From: Hemileia vastatrix
Taxonomy: Eukaryota; Basidiomycota; Pucciniomycetes; Pucciniales; Zaghouaniaceae
Length of the DNA: 64,000 bases
Assembly (NCBI GenBank): GCA_030280995.1
Contig: JASXTE010000014.1
Location: 4,733,156 to 4,797,155, forward strand
Direction: 5' to 3'
In this document: positions 53,801 through 62,361 of the stretch, in pieces
Position numbering within the stretch: position 1 is the first letter of the stretch
Layout of the letters: every line of letters starts with the position of its first letter
Translations under genes and position numbers: made by a program
Notes under the pieces: generated by a model
Told to the model about the DNA's origin: nothing
The model's input: the letters and a program-made list of their open reading frames with translations, nothing else
Database searches by the model: none

Positions 53801-56688
53801 CATATCCCGCTTCACCAATGAAGAGGAAAGACATAGAGGATAATATTAAGATGTTATTAAAGATGAACATTCTTGAGAAGGTTGAAACTACACCAAAATA
53901 TTGTGTAATATCACCAGTGCTGATTTCTTATGAACAAGATAAAGCAAGACTGTGCGGTGATTATAGAGCATTAAATACATTTACAGTAGATGATATTTAT
54001 CCCTTGCCAAGGATTGCCTCTATACATGCTACCCTTAAAGGTGCTAAATATATAAGTTGCCTAGATGGAAATAAAGGGTACCATCAAATTCCTGTTGAAA
54101 AGAATTCACAGAACTTTTTGTTGATAACAACACACATGGGAATTTATAAGTATGTCAGAATGCCATTTGGACCAAAGAATGCTCCATCAGTATTTCAAAA
54201 GTTAATGGATATAACATTCCATAATGAAATGATTGAGGGATGGTTAATGGTATACATTGATGACATCATAGTGTTCTCTAAAACTTTTGATGAACACTTA
54301 ATCCATTTAAGGAAAGTATTTCAGAAAATGGATGAAATAAAAATGACCCTGGCATTGAAAAAATGTAAATTTGGGTTTGAATCTTTAAAAGTGCTTGGTC
54401 ATATTGTATCTGGCTTACAAATATGTGTAGACCAAAATAAAGTGGCTGCAATAAAGAATATTGGCATTCCTCAAAATGTGAAGGATGTACAATCTTTTCT
54501 TGGAATGTGTGGTTATTATAGACAATATATAAAAAACTACCAATCAATTGCTGCACCACTGACCACACTGATAAAGAAATCAGAAGCTTTCATTTGGAAT
54601 AATGAAAGACAACATGCTTTTAATAAGTTGAAAGAATGCTTAATGACAGCTCCTATCTTGGGATTACCAGATTTCCAATTACCTTTTGTATTATATACAG
54701 ATGCAAGTTTTATTGGACTGGGTGCTGCTTTGCATCAAAAACAACTTATGGAAGGTAAAATGTCAGAAGTAGTAATCTGCTATATTTCACGTACTCTGAG
54801 AAGTAGTGAATTAAAATATGGTGCTACTCAACTTGAATGTTTGGCAGTAGTATGGGCTCTTGAAAAGCTACATTATTACCTTGAAGACCAAAAATTTGAG
54901 TTAATAACTGACTGTAGTGCAGTTAAGTCACTCTTAAACATGAAAACTCCTAATAGACACATGTTTAGATGGCAATTAGCTGTACAAGAATACAGAGGAC
55001 GGATGACTATTACACATAGAGCAGGAACCTTGCACTCCAATGTAGATCTGTTATCTAGAGTACCTCTGCCTAATAATGATGATAATCCTGCTTATGTTCC
55101 TGAATCAGAGATTATTAACATTTATGGCATTTATATTGTAGATCTTGAGGATGAATTTATGCAATCAATTCTTGATAATTATAATTCAGATCCTGACTTA
55201 AGTAAATTAACTACAATATTAAATGATCCATCTAATGCTTCAATGAATGTTTTAATAAAAACATTACCAGATAAGTATAAAGAGGCATTAGAGAAAGGAA
55301 AATTTTCCATTGAGGATGGTTTTATATATTACAGGAAAAAATTAAGTAATGTGATTGTAATTCCCCCTTCAATGAAGGAGTTAATGTTAAGTATATGTCA
55401 TGATGATATATTAGCAGGTCATTTTGACTACCATAAAACATTAACCAGAGTAAAAAACACAGCTTGGTGGATTAACATGTCTGAGGATGTTCAGAAATAT
55501 GTTGAAACATGTGATTCTTGTCAAAAATCTAAAAGATTAACAGGAAAAAGAGCTGGTTTATTACAACAAATTGAGCAACCAAAAGCTCCATGGGAAATCA
55601 TTAACATGGACTTTGTAACAGGTTTGCCAATAGCAGGGCATAAGAGTTATAACTCCTGCTGGGTAATTGTAGATAGATTTACAAAGATGTGTAAATTTAT
55701 TCCTACCCACAAAGAGGTTTCTGCAAAGGACTTAGCTTTTTTATGGTGGACACAAATGTTAAATACAGCAGGTTTCCCCAAAGCAATAGTTTCAGACAGA
55801 GATCCTAAATTTACTTCTGAGTTCTGGACGTCACTTATGGATGTTTCAGGGTGTCAATTAAAACTTTCTACAGCACACCATCCACAAACTGATGGGCTAG
55901 CAGAAAGAATGATACAAACCTTAGAAGATATGATAAGAAGATACTGTGCTTTTGGTCTAAATTTTAAAGACAATGACAAATTCACGCATGATTGGGTAAC
56001 CCTTATCCCAGGTTTAGAATTTGCATATAATAGTACAGTACATTCTGTCACTGGCAAAAAGCCATTTGAGTTATGGTTGGGTTATGTACCTAATACCCCT
56101 GCTAAAACTCTTAATAAGTTACCTAGATTGGATATTCATCCAGGTACTAAATCTTTTCTTCAGATGCAGGAACTATGCAGAAAACATGCTCAAGAATGTA
56201 TAAATAAGGCTTTTGAGTATGAAAAGAAAAGATGGGATAAAGCCCATAAAGAACAAATGTTCAAAGAGGGTGATGAAGTCCTTATTTCAACGCTACATTT
56301 CAATTTAAATGGTAATGTTAAATTGAAGGATCCATTCATTGGACCATTTGTAGTTAAAAAGATGGTTGGTAATAATGCTGTTGAGGTTATTCTTTATGCA
56401 CCTTATGATAGAAAACATCCAGTATTTCCTATTTCTCTTATAAAACCATACCATTCTAATGATACTGCTCTCTTTCCAAGAAGATCAGGAAGGCATAAAC
56501 AGCAACCTGAAGAAATAGTGGAAAAAGCAGAAATTGAAAAGATACTTAAAAAGAGACACCTTACAAAAGAAAAGGGAGTTGAGTATCTACTAAGATTTAA
56601 AAATAAATCAAGTGAATATGACCAGTGGATTCCAGAAAATGAAATCTCTGATCTTAAAAATCTCTTGAAAAAATTTAAATCTAAATAA
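50821..56688 (+). CDS. Gag-Pol polyprotein of family A chromovirus (1,955 codons open)
   Basis: Domains by residue: low-complexity N-terminus 1-180 (doubtful, see the overlapping frame at 50906); coiled-coil Gag region about 250-400; Gag core from about 466 (TYDGEASSDW); zinc knuckle 679-692 (CYKC through GHKC); protease DTGAAGS at 791; RT with D1082 and YIDD 1145-1148; RNase H D1294 (YTDAS), E1339, D1364; integrase zinc site H1527, H1534, C1564, C1567; catalytic D1597, D1659, E1695 (35 residues between the last two); chromodomain from about 1903. It would make virus-like particles, copy the RNA to DNA and insert it, with the chromodomain guiding targeting. All catalytic residues are present. 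One frame covers gag and pol, as in many fungal Gypsy elements. The ATG at 50821 follows the leader. A better-context ATG in another frame is at 50906. Confidence 0.9.
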   Translation: MSAPQDSVSEQPAYNTRSKANKNFPGHHHGGTTVPPARKHQYRGKGRPLKKDNYQKDVSSSSGSTVPPGQTGSEARGIKISHVQRSRAVAKQLQGRISADESGNGRIKGRPAQSIKSATPYPRRVHSLPGENPGRQMEMGLVSPTVDKPQLQQGSTPSSDFLSSPLQGKKAPKIRPGNHPLVSNLPPQIKHNTDNYNIGNSIDVKSVQKIEEDLRNLGFRVDTPDLSFIHNNSTIYNDNTVNPQLQPPTSEMSSSQESERIEKEDMEYFNNNPTVHRIVSALWNRMTDCEEQTVKLTSDTISSLTLNISQLATRNKELEKEHLSLTLKYDSLSNKYNDLSNKFCELEKLYETHLLKTESRTKLSFSQTNQSVSELLQRLTKVEIETANLLMNQDNHKYNQYNNNPFIGKSESHSFPVPPQLKPSGGSVKSENVSHKSVQEEIQDHLSKVNELLNLPKISEIKSNQKNWPKIDQYPTYDGEASSDWQHFIQRIDNLKFSYKLPDEEITSKLISLFKDVALLWFEAVLSEGRDYSWDEWKQLIEKQFGGSKFRLTQQRLYEKTRYNPLNGDKPMVFLMTLNKILKAIEPHMDFNLWKDKIIYKLPISVRDIVVARTFNVTEYSDFINICNEILLNHKYESRYSTYKQNVEPVKSQNSKTLQEKQKKPTAPVVPKKYETNTCYKCNKPWVKGHKCEKNINIVENQRESETETEKSKESSDYDSNISYSDENEVCMLEDDLSIFENPILNMDSNESLMNFEDAEIIRDIQADNFKMTPITVPAIISGENVNIVLDTGAAGSVVSTNTLQKIDSDYKFKLEPLQNKNWRGFGSVLHPIGKYKAAVFFKHQHGYVRVTCDFVVMDNTNCSNCFIIGNDILTKFGVKLDPANNNFTIGMNGKRKFKINSFNTVLHIESVTNSPSKGRESNEMELLETEISKASFGTQISETEKDNILELIKAFPMAFAHGTNELGLVKDHEMKISLTCDMDNIPASLKKKPYPASPMKRKDIEDNIKMLLKMNILEKVETTPKYCVISPVLISYEQDKARLCGDYRALNTFTVDDIYPLPRIASIHATLKGAKYISCLDGNKGYHQIPVEKNSQNFLLITTHMGIYKYVRMPFGPKNAPSVFQKLMDITFHNEMIEGWLMVYIDDIIVFSKTFDEHLIHLRKVFQKMDEIKMTLALKKCKFGFESLKVLGHIVSGLQICVDQNKVAAIKNIGIPQNVKDVQSFLGMCGYYRQYIKNYQSIAAPLTTLIKKSEAFIWNNERQHAFNKLKECLMTAPILGLPDFQLPFVLYTDASFIGLGAALHQKQLMEGKMSEVVICYISRTLRSSELKYGATQLECLAVVWALEKLHYYLEDQKFELITDCSAVKSLLNMKTPNRHMFRWQLAVQEYRGRMTITHRAGTLHSNVDLLSRVPLPNNDDNPAYVPESEIINIYGIYIVDLEDEFMQSILDNYNSDPDLSKLTTILNDPSNASMNVLIKTLPDKYKEALEKGKFSIEDGFIYYRKKLSNVIVIPPSMKELMLSICHDDILAGHFDYHKTLTRVKNTAWWINMSEDVQKYVETCDSCQKSKRLTGKRAGLLQQIEQPKAPWEIINMDFVTGLPIAGHKSYNSCWVIVDRFTKMCKFIPTHKEVSAKDLAFLWWTQMLNTAGFPKAIVSDRDPKFTSEFWTSLMDVSGCQLKLSTAHHPQTDGLAERMIQTLEDMIRRYCAFGLNFKDNDKFTHDWVTLIPGLEFAYNSTVHSVTGKKPFELWLGYVPNTPAKTLNKLPRLDIHPGTKSFLQMQELCRKHAQECINKAFEYEKKRWDKAHKEQMFKEGDEVLISTLHFNLNGNVKLKDPFIGPFVVKKMVGNNAVEVILYAPYDRKHPVFPISLIKPYHSNDTALFPRRSGRHKQQPEEIVEKAEIEKILKKRHLTKEKGVEYLLRFKNKSSEYDQWIPENEISDLKNLLKKFKSK
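50906..51367 (+). CDS. Overlapping Gag N-terminal frame with coiled coil (153 codons)
   Basis: In the +1 frame relative to the long polyprotein frame, an ATG in good context (CACCATGG) opens 153 codons ending IPW-TAA. The product starts MEGQQYPQPES and has a heptad-like helix (LQDQLSHLAKQVLKLEESK, FKEVEQLQNNC) and a tryptophan/histidine tail ending HPYKGKKRQKSG. The family B Gag at 1405-950 aligns with this frame from its ATG to the final PW-stop, and family D has a related coil at 20076-20375. The long frame over the same DNA is proline/serine/arginine-rich without known homology. I infer that the short frame is the genuine Gag N-terminus, joined to the rest by -1 frameshifting or splicing. 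A separate protein is also possible. Confidence 0.6.
   Translation: MEGQQYPQPESISIEEKDALLKKITIKKTSPPLQDQLSHLAKQVLKLEESKSLMFKEVEQLQNNCKVGFQQMNQAMAELKGGLPSQSNQQPPTQGGSTHSQEKILVDKWKWDWFHQQWTSHSCNRDPPPHLTSSAHPYKGKKRQKSGLATIPW
51325..51331 (+). promoter_or_regulatory. Candidate -1 frameshift heptamer A_AAA_AAG
   Basis: Read in the coiled-coil frame, the codons are GGA AAA AAG, so the slippery heptamer is in the correct register. A -1 slip leads exactly into the long Gag-Pol frame (GKK then APKIR...). GCCA and TGGC 11 nt apart downstream give a weak hairpin. The copy at 62866-62872 is identical; family B lacks the heptamer. Confidence 0.4.
51364..51415 (+). other. Intron-like segment in family A gag
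   Basis: GTAAGT ... CTGATAATTACAATATAG, 52 nt, aligned with the intron-like pieces of families B and D. Splicing here gives TGG-TAA, a stop, so on its own it does not join the frames. A later acceptor, TTTTAG at 51479 (116 nt), would. Confidence 0.35.
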
Positions 56689-56790
56689 TACTGTTCATTC
56701 AGTATATGTATTATAAAAATTATTTTTTATTTTATTATTTCATTCCTTAAGATTAATTAAAATGTCTTAACATTTTTTTATTGTTTTTTT
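56689..56790 (+). other. 3' untranslated region of family A
   Basis: About 100 bp of T/A-rich sequence between the stop codon and the polypurine tract, the same as at 48291-48391 in reverse. Confidence 0.6.
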
Positions 56791-56803
56791 TGGGGTGAGG
56801 GAG
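56791..56803 (+). promoter_or_regulatory. Polypurine tract of family A
   Basis: TGGGGTGAGGGAG directly abuts the 3' LTR and is preceded by a T-run (TTGTTTTTTT), a common arrangement for plus-strand priming. Confidence 0.75.
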
Positions 56804-57980
56804 TGTCAGCCTAAATATCCTTAGGACTGAGTATTTCTTATGCTTAAAATAAGATAACCTTAATTAGATTAAGCTTATATCTTAAAAATAAGGTTAAAAT
56901 AATAATATATATTATTTTATTATATATATATATAATTATTATTCTATTATATAATTTATAATAGTTTAAATAGCTTATCCATGGCCTAATAATACTTATT
57001 AAGGTGTTAATGGAGTCATAATATACTTATCTTAAGTGATATGAAGTAATTATTGACATACATAAGCTTATATGTATACATAAATCTCATATTCAGTGAA
57101 ATATGCAGTATATTATGTATATTTAGGTATATAAGTGGGTTTTAGCCCCTTAATAGCCTATAACCTTTGTTTTTCTGCTTATTTTAGGTCATATGGACGA
57201 AATCAGTGGACTCACAATGCCTACAGAAGCATAGACACCTATATCAGGCGCATACACCCAGTTTGGACAACTAAAATTACTTCCTTGGATGGTTATTCAC
57301 GGATTTATGGGTTGGAAATATGTTTTTGGGTTAATGTGGATGCTTGGGGATGTTATTGGGGGCTTGGACATTTTATTTGTTTCCTTTATATGCTTTTAGT
57401 TTCATTAAATCTCTTTTTGATCTTTTATTTTACCTGTTTCTTTATGGTATCCGCTTTTATCTGGGTTTTCTAATTATGGTATGGCTCTGTGTTATTATTA
57501 ATAGTGATGGAGGGTCCTTACTGGAGGTCTGGGTGTTGAAACTGCTTGAAGTGGACGCCATGGGGAGGTGATGGGCCCTCACAGTGCTGTAATTGCCGGG
57601 GATAGCAGTGACATCATCTGGATTGAAGGTCTGTGCACTCCAGTGGATTTGGGTATAAGTAAGGAGGGATTTTGACGGTTTATTATCATCATTAAATTAC
57701 TACACTTCAAACAAACACTACACTACAATTATTAACATCTAGAAATATATTATAAAGCCCTTATAAATTGATATTATCTTTATAAAAGCTATAACTATAT
57801 TTTATTCTTCTATTTTCCACCACTAGCACGCATTTAAATCCAAGTATTGTGAGTTTAACTTGAGTATAACTATTCTATTAGTCTTCCCCTGAGGTTTAAT
57901 CACTAAATCATTTATTAATAAGTAGTAGGACCATAAAATAACACTATTATATCATACTCATATACTAGACTGTACTGACA
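56804..57980 (+). repeat. 3' LTR of the intact family A element
   Basis: 1,177 bp, nearly identical to the 5' LTR. It contains the TATA box at 57128-57135 and the 112-codon frame at 57135-57473. Confidence 0.95.
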
Positions 57981-58692
57981 AAAAGCACAGTATCTTCTTA
58001 TCATATCTTCTAAGGTTTGTATCATTCTTTCTGCTAGCCCATCAGTTTGTGGATGGTGTGCTGTAGAAAGTTTTAATTGACACCCTGAAACATCCATAAG
58101 TGATTTCCAGAACTCAGAAGTAAATTTAGGATCTCTGTCAGAAACTATTGCTTTGGGGAAACCTGCTATATTTAACATTTGTGTCCACCATAAAAAAGCT
58201 AAGTCCTTTGCAGAAACCTCTTTATGGGTAGGAATAAATTTACACATCTTTGTAAATCTATCTACAATTACCCAGCAGGAGTTATAACTTTTATGCCCTG
58301 CTATTGGCAAACCTGTTACAAATTCCATGTTAATTATTTCCATGGAGCTTTTGGTTGCTCAATTTGTTGTAATAAACCAGCTCTTTTGCCTGTTAACCTT
58401 TTAGATTTTTGACAAGAATCACATGTTTCAACATATTTCTGAACATCCTCAGACATGTTAATCCACCAAGATGTGTTTTTTACTCTGGTTAATGTTTTAT
58501 GGTAGTCAAAATGACCTGCTAATATATCATCATGACATATACTTAACATTAACTCCTTCATTGAAGGGGGAATTACAATTACATTACTTAATTTTTTCCT
58601 GTAATATATAAAACCATCCTCAATGGAAAATTTTCCTTTTTCTAATGCCTCTTTATACTTATTTGGTAATGTTTTTATTAAAACATTCATTA
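57981..58692 (-). pseudogene. Integrase part of the older family A element
   Basis: This continues the gene interrupted at 49131. Read leftward from 58690 it covers LIKTLPNKYKEALE, the zinc site C-DSC-QKSK, then the DDE core with SDRDPKFTSEFW and ERMIQTLED. A one-base deletion near 58340 (GGG to GG in the codon after PW) shifts the frame. The first catalytic aspartate reads NMEF instead of NMDF. The upstream 3.5 kb and the 5' LTR are absent; the Harbinger element starts at 58693. Confidence 0.85.
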
Positions 58693-59625
58693 GGGGGTGT
58701 CAGCTCTGGTAAATCCGCACTTACAAATCCGCACTTAAATAAGTGTGGATTTCCAAAAACACACTAGCCCCAATACTGGTGGATTTCAAAATGAAATAAG
58801 GCACTTATTTCACTCAAATCCGCACTTTCTCAACCAAAAGTGCTGATTTCACCATCAAGTCCCATTTCACTAATTTTTCAGCATCATCCCATTCATACAC
58901 AGCACTCCGCAGCATAACACTTCATGACTCAAAACATCGTACATCACTTACATCTTCATATCATATCATATAAGAGTTATGCCTTCCTCACTTTAAAATC
59001 GTGATAAATTACATAAAGCAATGAATTTCATGGCTCTTGAACTGCTCTTGGACTCTGATTCCGATTCTGATTCTGATCTAGAAGAAAATTTTGTCTTTTT
59101 ATCAATAATGGCCACGAAACGTTACCTTCTTCCCAGAAAGCCTCAAGTACTTCATACCCCCAAGTACACCATCCAAACACTTCTTAACCTATCTACACCC
59201 AGTTTTAGACAGCTGTTCAGGACTTCTCAGGAATGTTTCCTTAAATTGCTTGAGCTTATTCAGGATCATCCCATATTTCAAAACAATTCTCAAAAAGAAC
59301 AACAACATCCTTCAATTCAATTGGCCATCACACTATGTTGTTTGGGTTCAAATGGTAATGGAGCCACTTTGAAACGTTTAGAAAATGTCTTTGATTTAGG
59401 GAATGGTTCAGTTAACACTTATACCAAACGATGTATCACTGCCATCAACTCCTTGGAATCTCAACTTCTCACCTGGCCAACAAAAGAAGAGCGACTTTAA
59501 TCATCTCAGGTTATGCAAGCAGAGGGCTTACCAGGATGTATTGGTTTTGTTGATGGTACTACTATTCCTTTGAGCCAGAAACCTGGTCAAGGTGGAACCA
59601 ATTACTTTCACATCCTCGTCAAAAA
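58693..59625 (+). mobile_element. PIF/Harbinger element, 5' part, truncated
   Basis: It begins GGGGGTGTCAGCTCTGG after TTA (58690-58692), matching the inverted end at 16520. A leader, a subterminal AAATCCGCACTT repeat (58714-58790) and the transposase follow. After about 59620 the sequence changes abruptly to the tandem units of the Tet-like repeat, so the 3' half and the other terminal repeat are lost. Confidence 0.75.
59021..59625 (+). pseudogene. PIF/Harbinger transposase, N-terminal two thirds (HARBI1-like)
   Basis: A frame of 159 codons (59021-59500) starts MNFMALELLLDSDSDSD, then has LPRKPQVLHTPKYTI, a helical region, and LGSNGNGATLKRLENVFDLG, the helix-turn-helix-like block preceding the nuclease. 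A TAA at 59498 interrupts it. Downstream in the same frame are QAEGLPGCIGFVDGTTIPLSQKP (59516-59580), including the first catalytic block VDGT. PIF/Harbinger nucleases cut DNA at TWA targets and usually need a Myb-like partner; a possible partner remnant is at 35759. The gene is truncated before the other two acidic residues. It is the best-preserved version of the gene split at 6190/16308. Confidence 0.8.
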
Positions 59626-59815
59626 TTTTCACCAAAATATTTACAAGTCAAAAAAATTCTATATCTGTTTTAAAAAATTAGCAATACTCTCACCTGAATT
59701 TTATTGAAGCAAGGGGTGGATATCACCAAAATTTTTCTAAGTCATCAATTTCACATGTCAGATTTGAAAATTTGGCAATACCCCCCCCCTGCATTTTATT
59801 GAAGTAAGTGGTGGA
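59626..59815. repeat. Tandem ~85-bp units preceding Tet-like copy 3
   Basis: Two units with TTTACAAGTC, ATTTGGCAATACCCCCC and TTTATTGAAG-AAG-GGTGG, homologous to 39828-40010. Confidence 0.7.
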
Positions 59816-60675
59816 AGTCATCTAAATTTAATATAATTACATAAATTATTAAATAAATATCTAATATATATCAATTTCCCTAGTTTAAAGTAATGACAAT
59901 CCCTCAAGCCAAAATGCAGATCAAATCTAGAAAAAAAAGTTTGGGACTTTCCACAGGTATAGGCTAGAGGAACCCCATGAAACAAATAAATGTTATCATG
60001 ATTACCTTTTATACAACACAAGGTCGTGGGCCCATTACTTTAGTTGAGGAAATTGATACATAAAAAATATTTATTAAAAATTTAGGAAAAAATATAAAAT
60101 TTTAGACGTTAACTCTAATCCCCATACTTTTTGGATCTAGATAAAGTTTTTTTAAATCAATTAACTTTACCTTCTTTCATTACCTTATTGATTCTTTGAA
60201 TCAACTTACGACTGATTTGAAATGAGCAACTAAAATGTGTTAAATCTTGACAGGATATTAAACCAGGAGGAGCTTTGGTCGTTTGATGATTATCCTTAGA
60301 AGAATTCCAAATAGTTTTGATGATACCATTTCCCAAACCAAAATCAATGATGCACCGGTGGTCTGGAAAATATAAACCATGTCCTTTGATTTTAGCTGGA
60401 GATGGTATTGGTTGGCCAGTTATCCGATTAATATATGAGAATATACCAAAAGTAAGAAAATTGGCATCATTCCTATCAATATGAATCCTATTGTGGAATC
60501 CAGAATGAGTGATAATAACATTAGAAAATAAAAGATATTTGTGGCGGATATCTTCCCATTTGGAGTCACACCAATTTGGTATTCCAACTTTGGTTGCAAG
60601 TTCATGATTTTTTTCAAATGCTTTATTACAGTGCTTTTTGAGTTGAAGAGCAAGAAAAGAGTTAAAGGAAGGTAG
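59816..60675 (-). pseudogene. Tet-like 2OG-Fe(II) oxygenase repeat, copy 3, truncated by the next element
   Basis: Read leftward from 60675, the sequence encodes KKHCNKAFEKNHELATKVG, then from about 60525 the core: SGFHNRIHIDRNDANF (H-x-D present), GIFSYI, AKIKGHGLYFPDH, CIIDFGLGNGIIK and an SCSFQISRKL end near 60200. This core is open over about 110 codons, the best of the three copies. The N-terminal half is missing, because the family A element at 60676 starts there. The right part (59820-60060) is non-coding and nearly identical to 40011-40250. Confidence 0.65.
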
Positions 60676-61852
60676 TGTCAGCCTAAATATCCTTAGTACT
60701 GAGTATTTCTTATGCTTAAAATAAGATAACCTTAAGTAGATTAAGCTTATATCTTAAAAATAAGGTTAAAATAATAATATATATTATTTTATTATATATA
60801 CATATAATTATTATTCTATTATATAACTTATAATAGTTTAAATAGCTTATCCATAGCCTAATAATATTTATTAAGGTGTTAACGGAGTCATAATATACTT
60901 ATCTTAAGTGATATGAAGTAATTATTGACATACATAAGCTTATATGTATACATAAATCTCATATTCAGTGAAATATGCAGTATATTATGTATATTTAGGT
61001 ATATAAGTGGGTTTTAGCCCCTTAATAGCCTATAACCTTTGTTTTTCTGCTTATTTTAGGTCATATGGACAAAATAAGTGGACTCACAACGCCTACAGAA
61101 GCATAGACACCTATATCAGGCGCATACACCCAGTTTGGACAACTAAAATCACTTCCTTGGATGGTTATTCACGGATTTATGGGTTGGAAGGATGTTTCTG
61201 GGTTAATATGGATGCTTGAGAATGTTATTGGGGGCTTGGAAATTTTATTTGTTTCCTTTATATGCTTTTAGTTTCATTAAATCTCTTTTTGATTATTTAT
61301 TTTACCTGTTTCTTTATGGTATCCGCTTTTATCTGGGTTTTCTATTTATGGTATGGATCTGTGTTATTATTAATAGTGATGGAGGGTCCTTACTGGAGGT
61401 CTGGGTGTTGAAACTTCTTGAAGTGGAAGCCATGGGGAGGTGATGGGCCCTCACAGTGCTGTAATTGCTGGGGATAGCAGTGACATCATCTGGATTGAAG
61501 GTCTGTGCACTCCAGTGGATTTGGGTATAAGTAAGGAGGGATTTTGACGGTTTATTATCATCATTCAATTACTACAATTCAAACAACCACTACAATACAA
61601 TTATTAGAATTCAGAAATATATTATAAAGCCCTTATAAATTGATATTATCTTTATATAAGCTATAACTATATTTTATTCTTCTATTTTCCACCACTAGCA
61701 CGCATTTAAATCCAAGTATTGTGAGTTTTATTTGAGTATAACTATTCTAATAGTCTTCCCCTGAGGTTTAATCACTAAATCATTTATCAATAAGTAGTAG
61801 GACCATAAAAAATTACTATTATATCATACTTATATACTAGACTATACTGACA
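60676..61852 (+). repeat. 5' LTR of the right-hand family A element
   Basis: 1,177 bp, TGTCAGCCTAAATATCC to GACTATACTGACA. It differs from the 49132 LTR at a few dozen positions. The TATA box is at 61000-61007. The LTR-internal frame is shortened by a TGA at 61217-61219. Confidence 0.95.
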
Positions 61853-62361
61853 ATTGGGGGTCTTTCCTTATATTTTACTTATTATTTAGTATAAGCCTTG
61901 GAACGTGATTTTTACCTTAGTACAGCTCAAAATAACCAAATATTTGGGTCTGCTGCATATTAGTGGGTCATCATAACTCATTGATTGCGGAAAAGAACCC
62001 TTAAAATAATTGTACTAATTTTTTATCCTAAAAATTAGATATTTACAGTAGTAACTGTACCCAATATAAACCCAATTTCACTTGGTATTTGAGCACCAAT
62101 ATAACACCCAATTAAATTGGTATTTGGCTAAAGCTTGGTAAGATAATTATTCACCCTTATAGAGGTCTAGTTAAACTTATTATTATATTTTTAACCGATT
62201 TTTCGAATTTTTCTTACATTTTATTTAAATAAATAAAGATATAAATTCGGGGTAAGCTCCATTGCTTTTTTATTAGTAATATAATTGCTAATATTATTTG
62301 TCTACTAATTCCATAGAGTTTTTTCCTTTTGTAAACGTAAAATATTGTCATTCTGAACAAT

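Larger units (their letters stand above)
49132..57980 (+). mobile_element. Complete, probably young Ty3/Gypsy chromovirus, family A
   Basis: It is 8,849 bp long with identical-length LTRs of 1,177 bp (49132-50308, 56804-57980). I saw two differences between them: C/T at about 49165 and C/A near 50022. The TSD is AAAAG (49127-49131 and 57981-57985). A primer-binding site region, a 1,955-codon open frame and a GGGGTGAGGGAG polypurine tract are in place. It inserted into an older copy of its own family, in opposite orientation. Near-identical LTRs and an open coding region point to recent transposition. Confidence 0.95.

Noticed and set aside
54278..54568. Minus-strand frames within the intact gag-pol (e.g. 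54278-54568, 52832-53068, 53361-53636)
   Set aside because: Shadows of the strongly supported plus-strand polyprotein.
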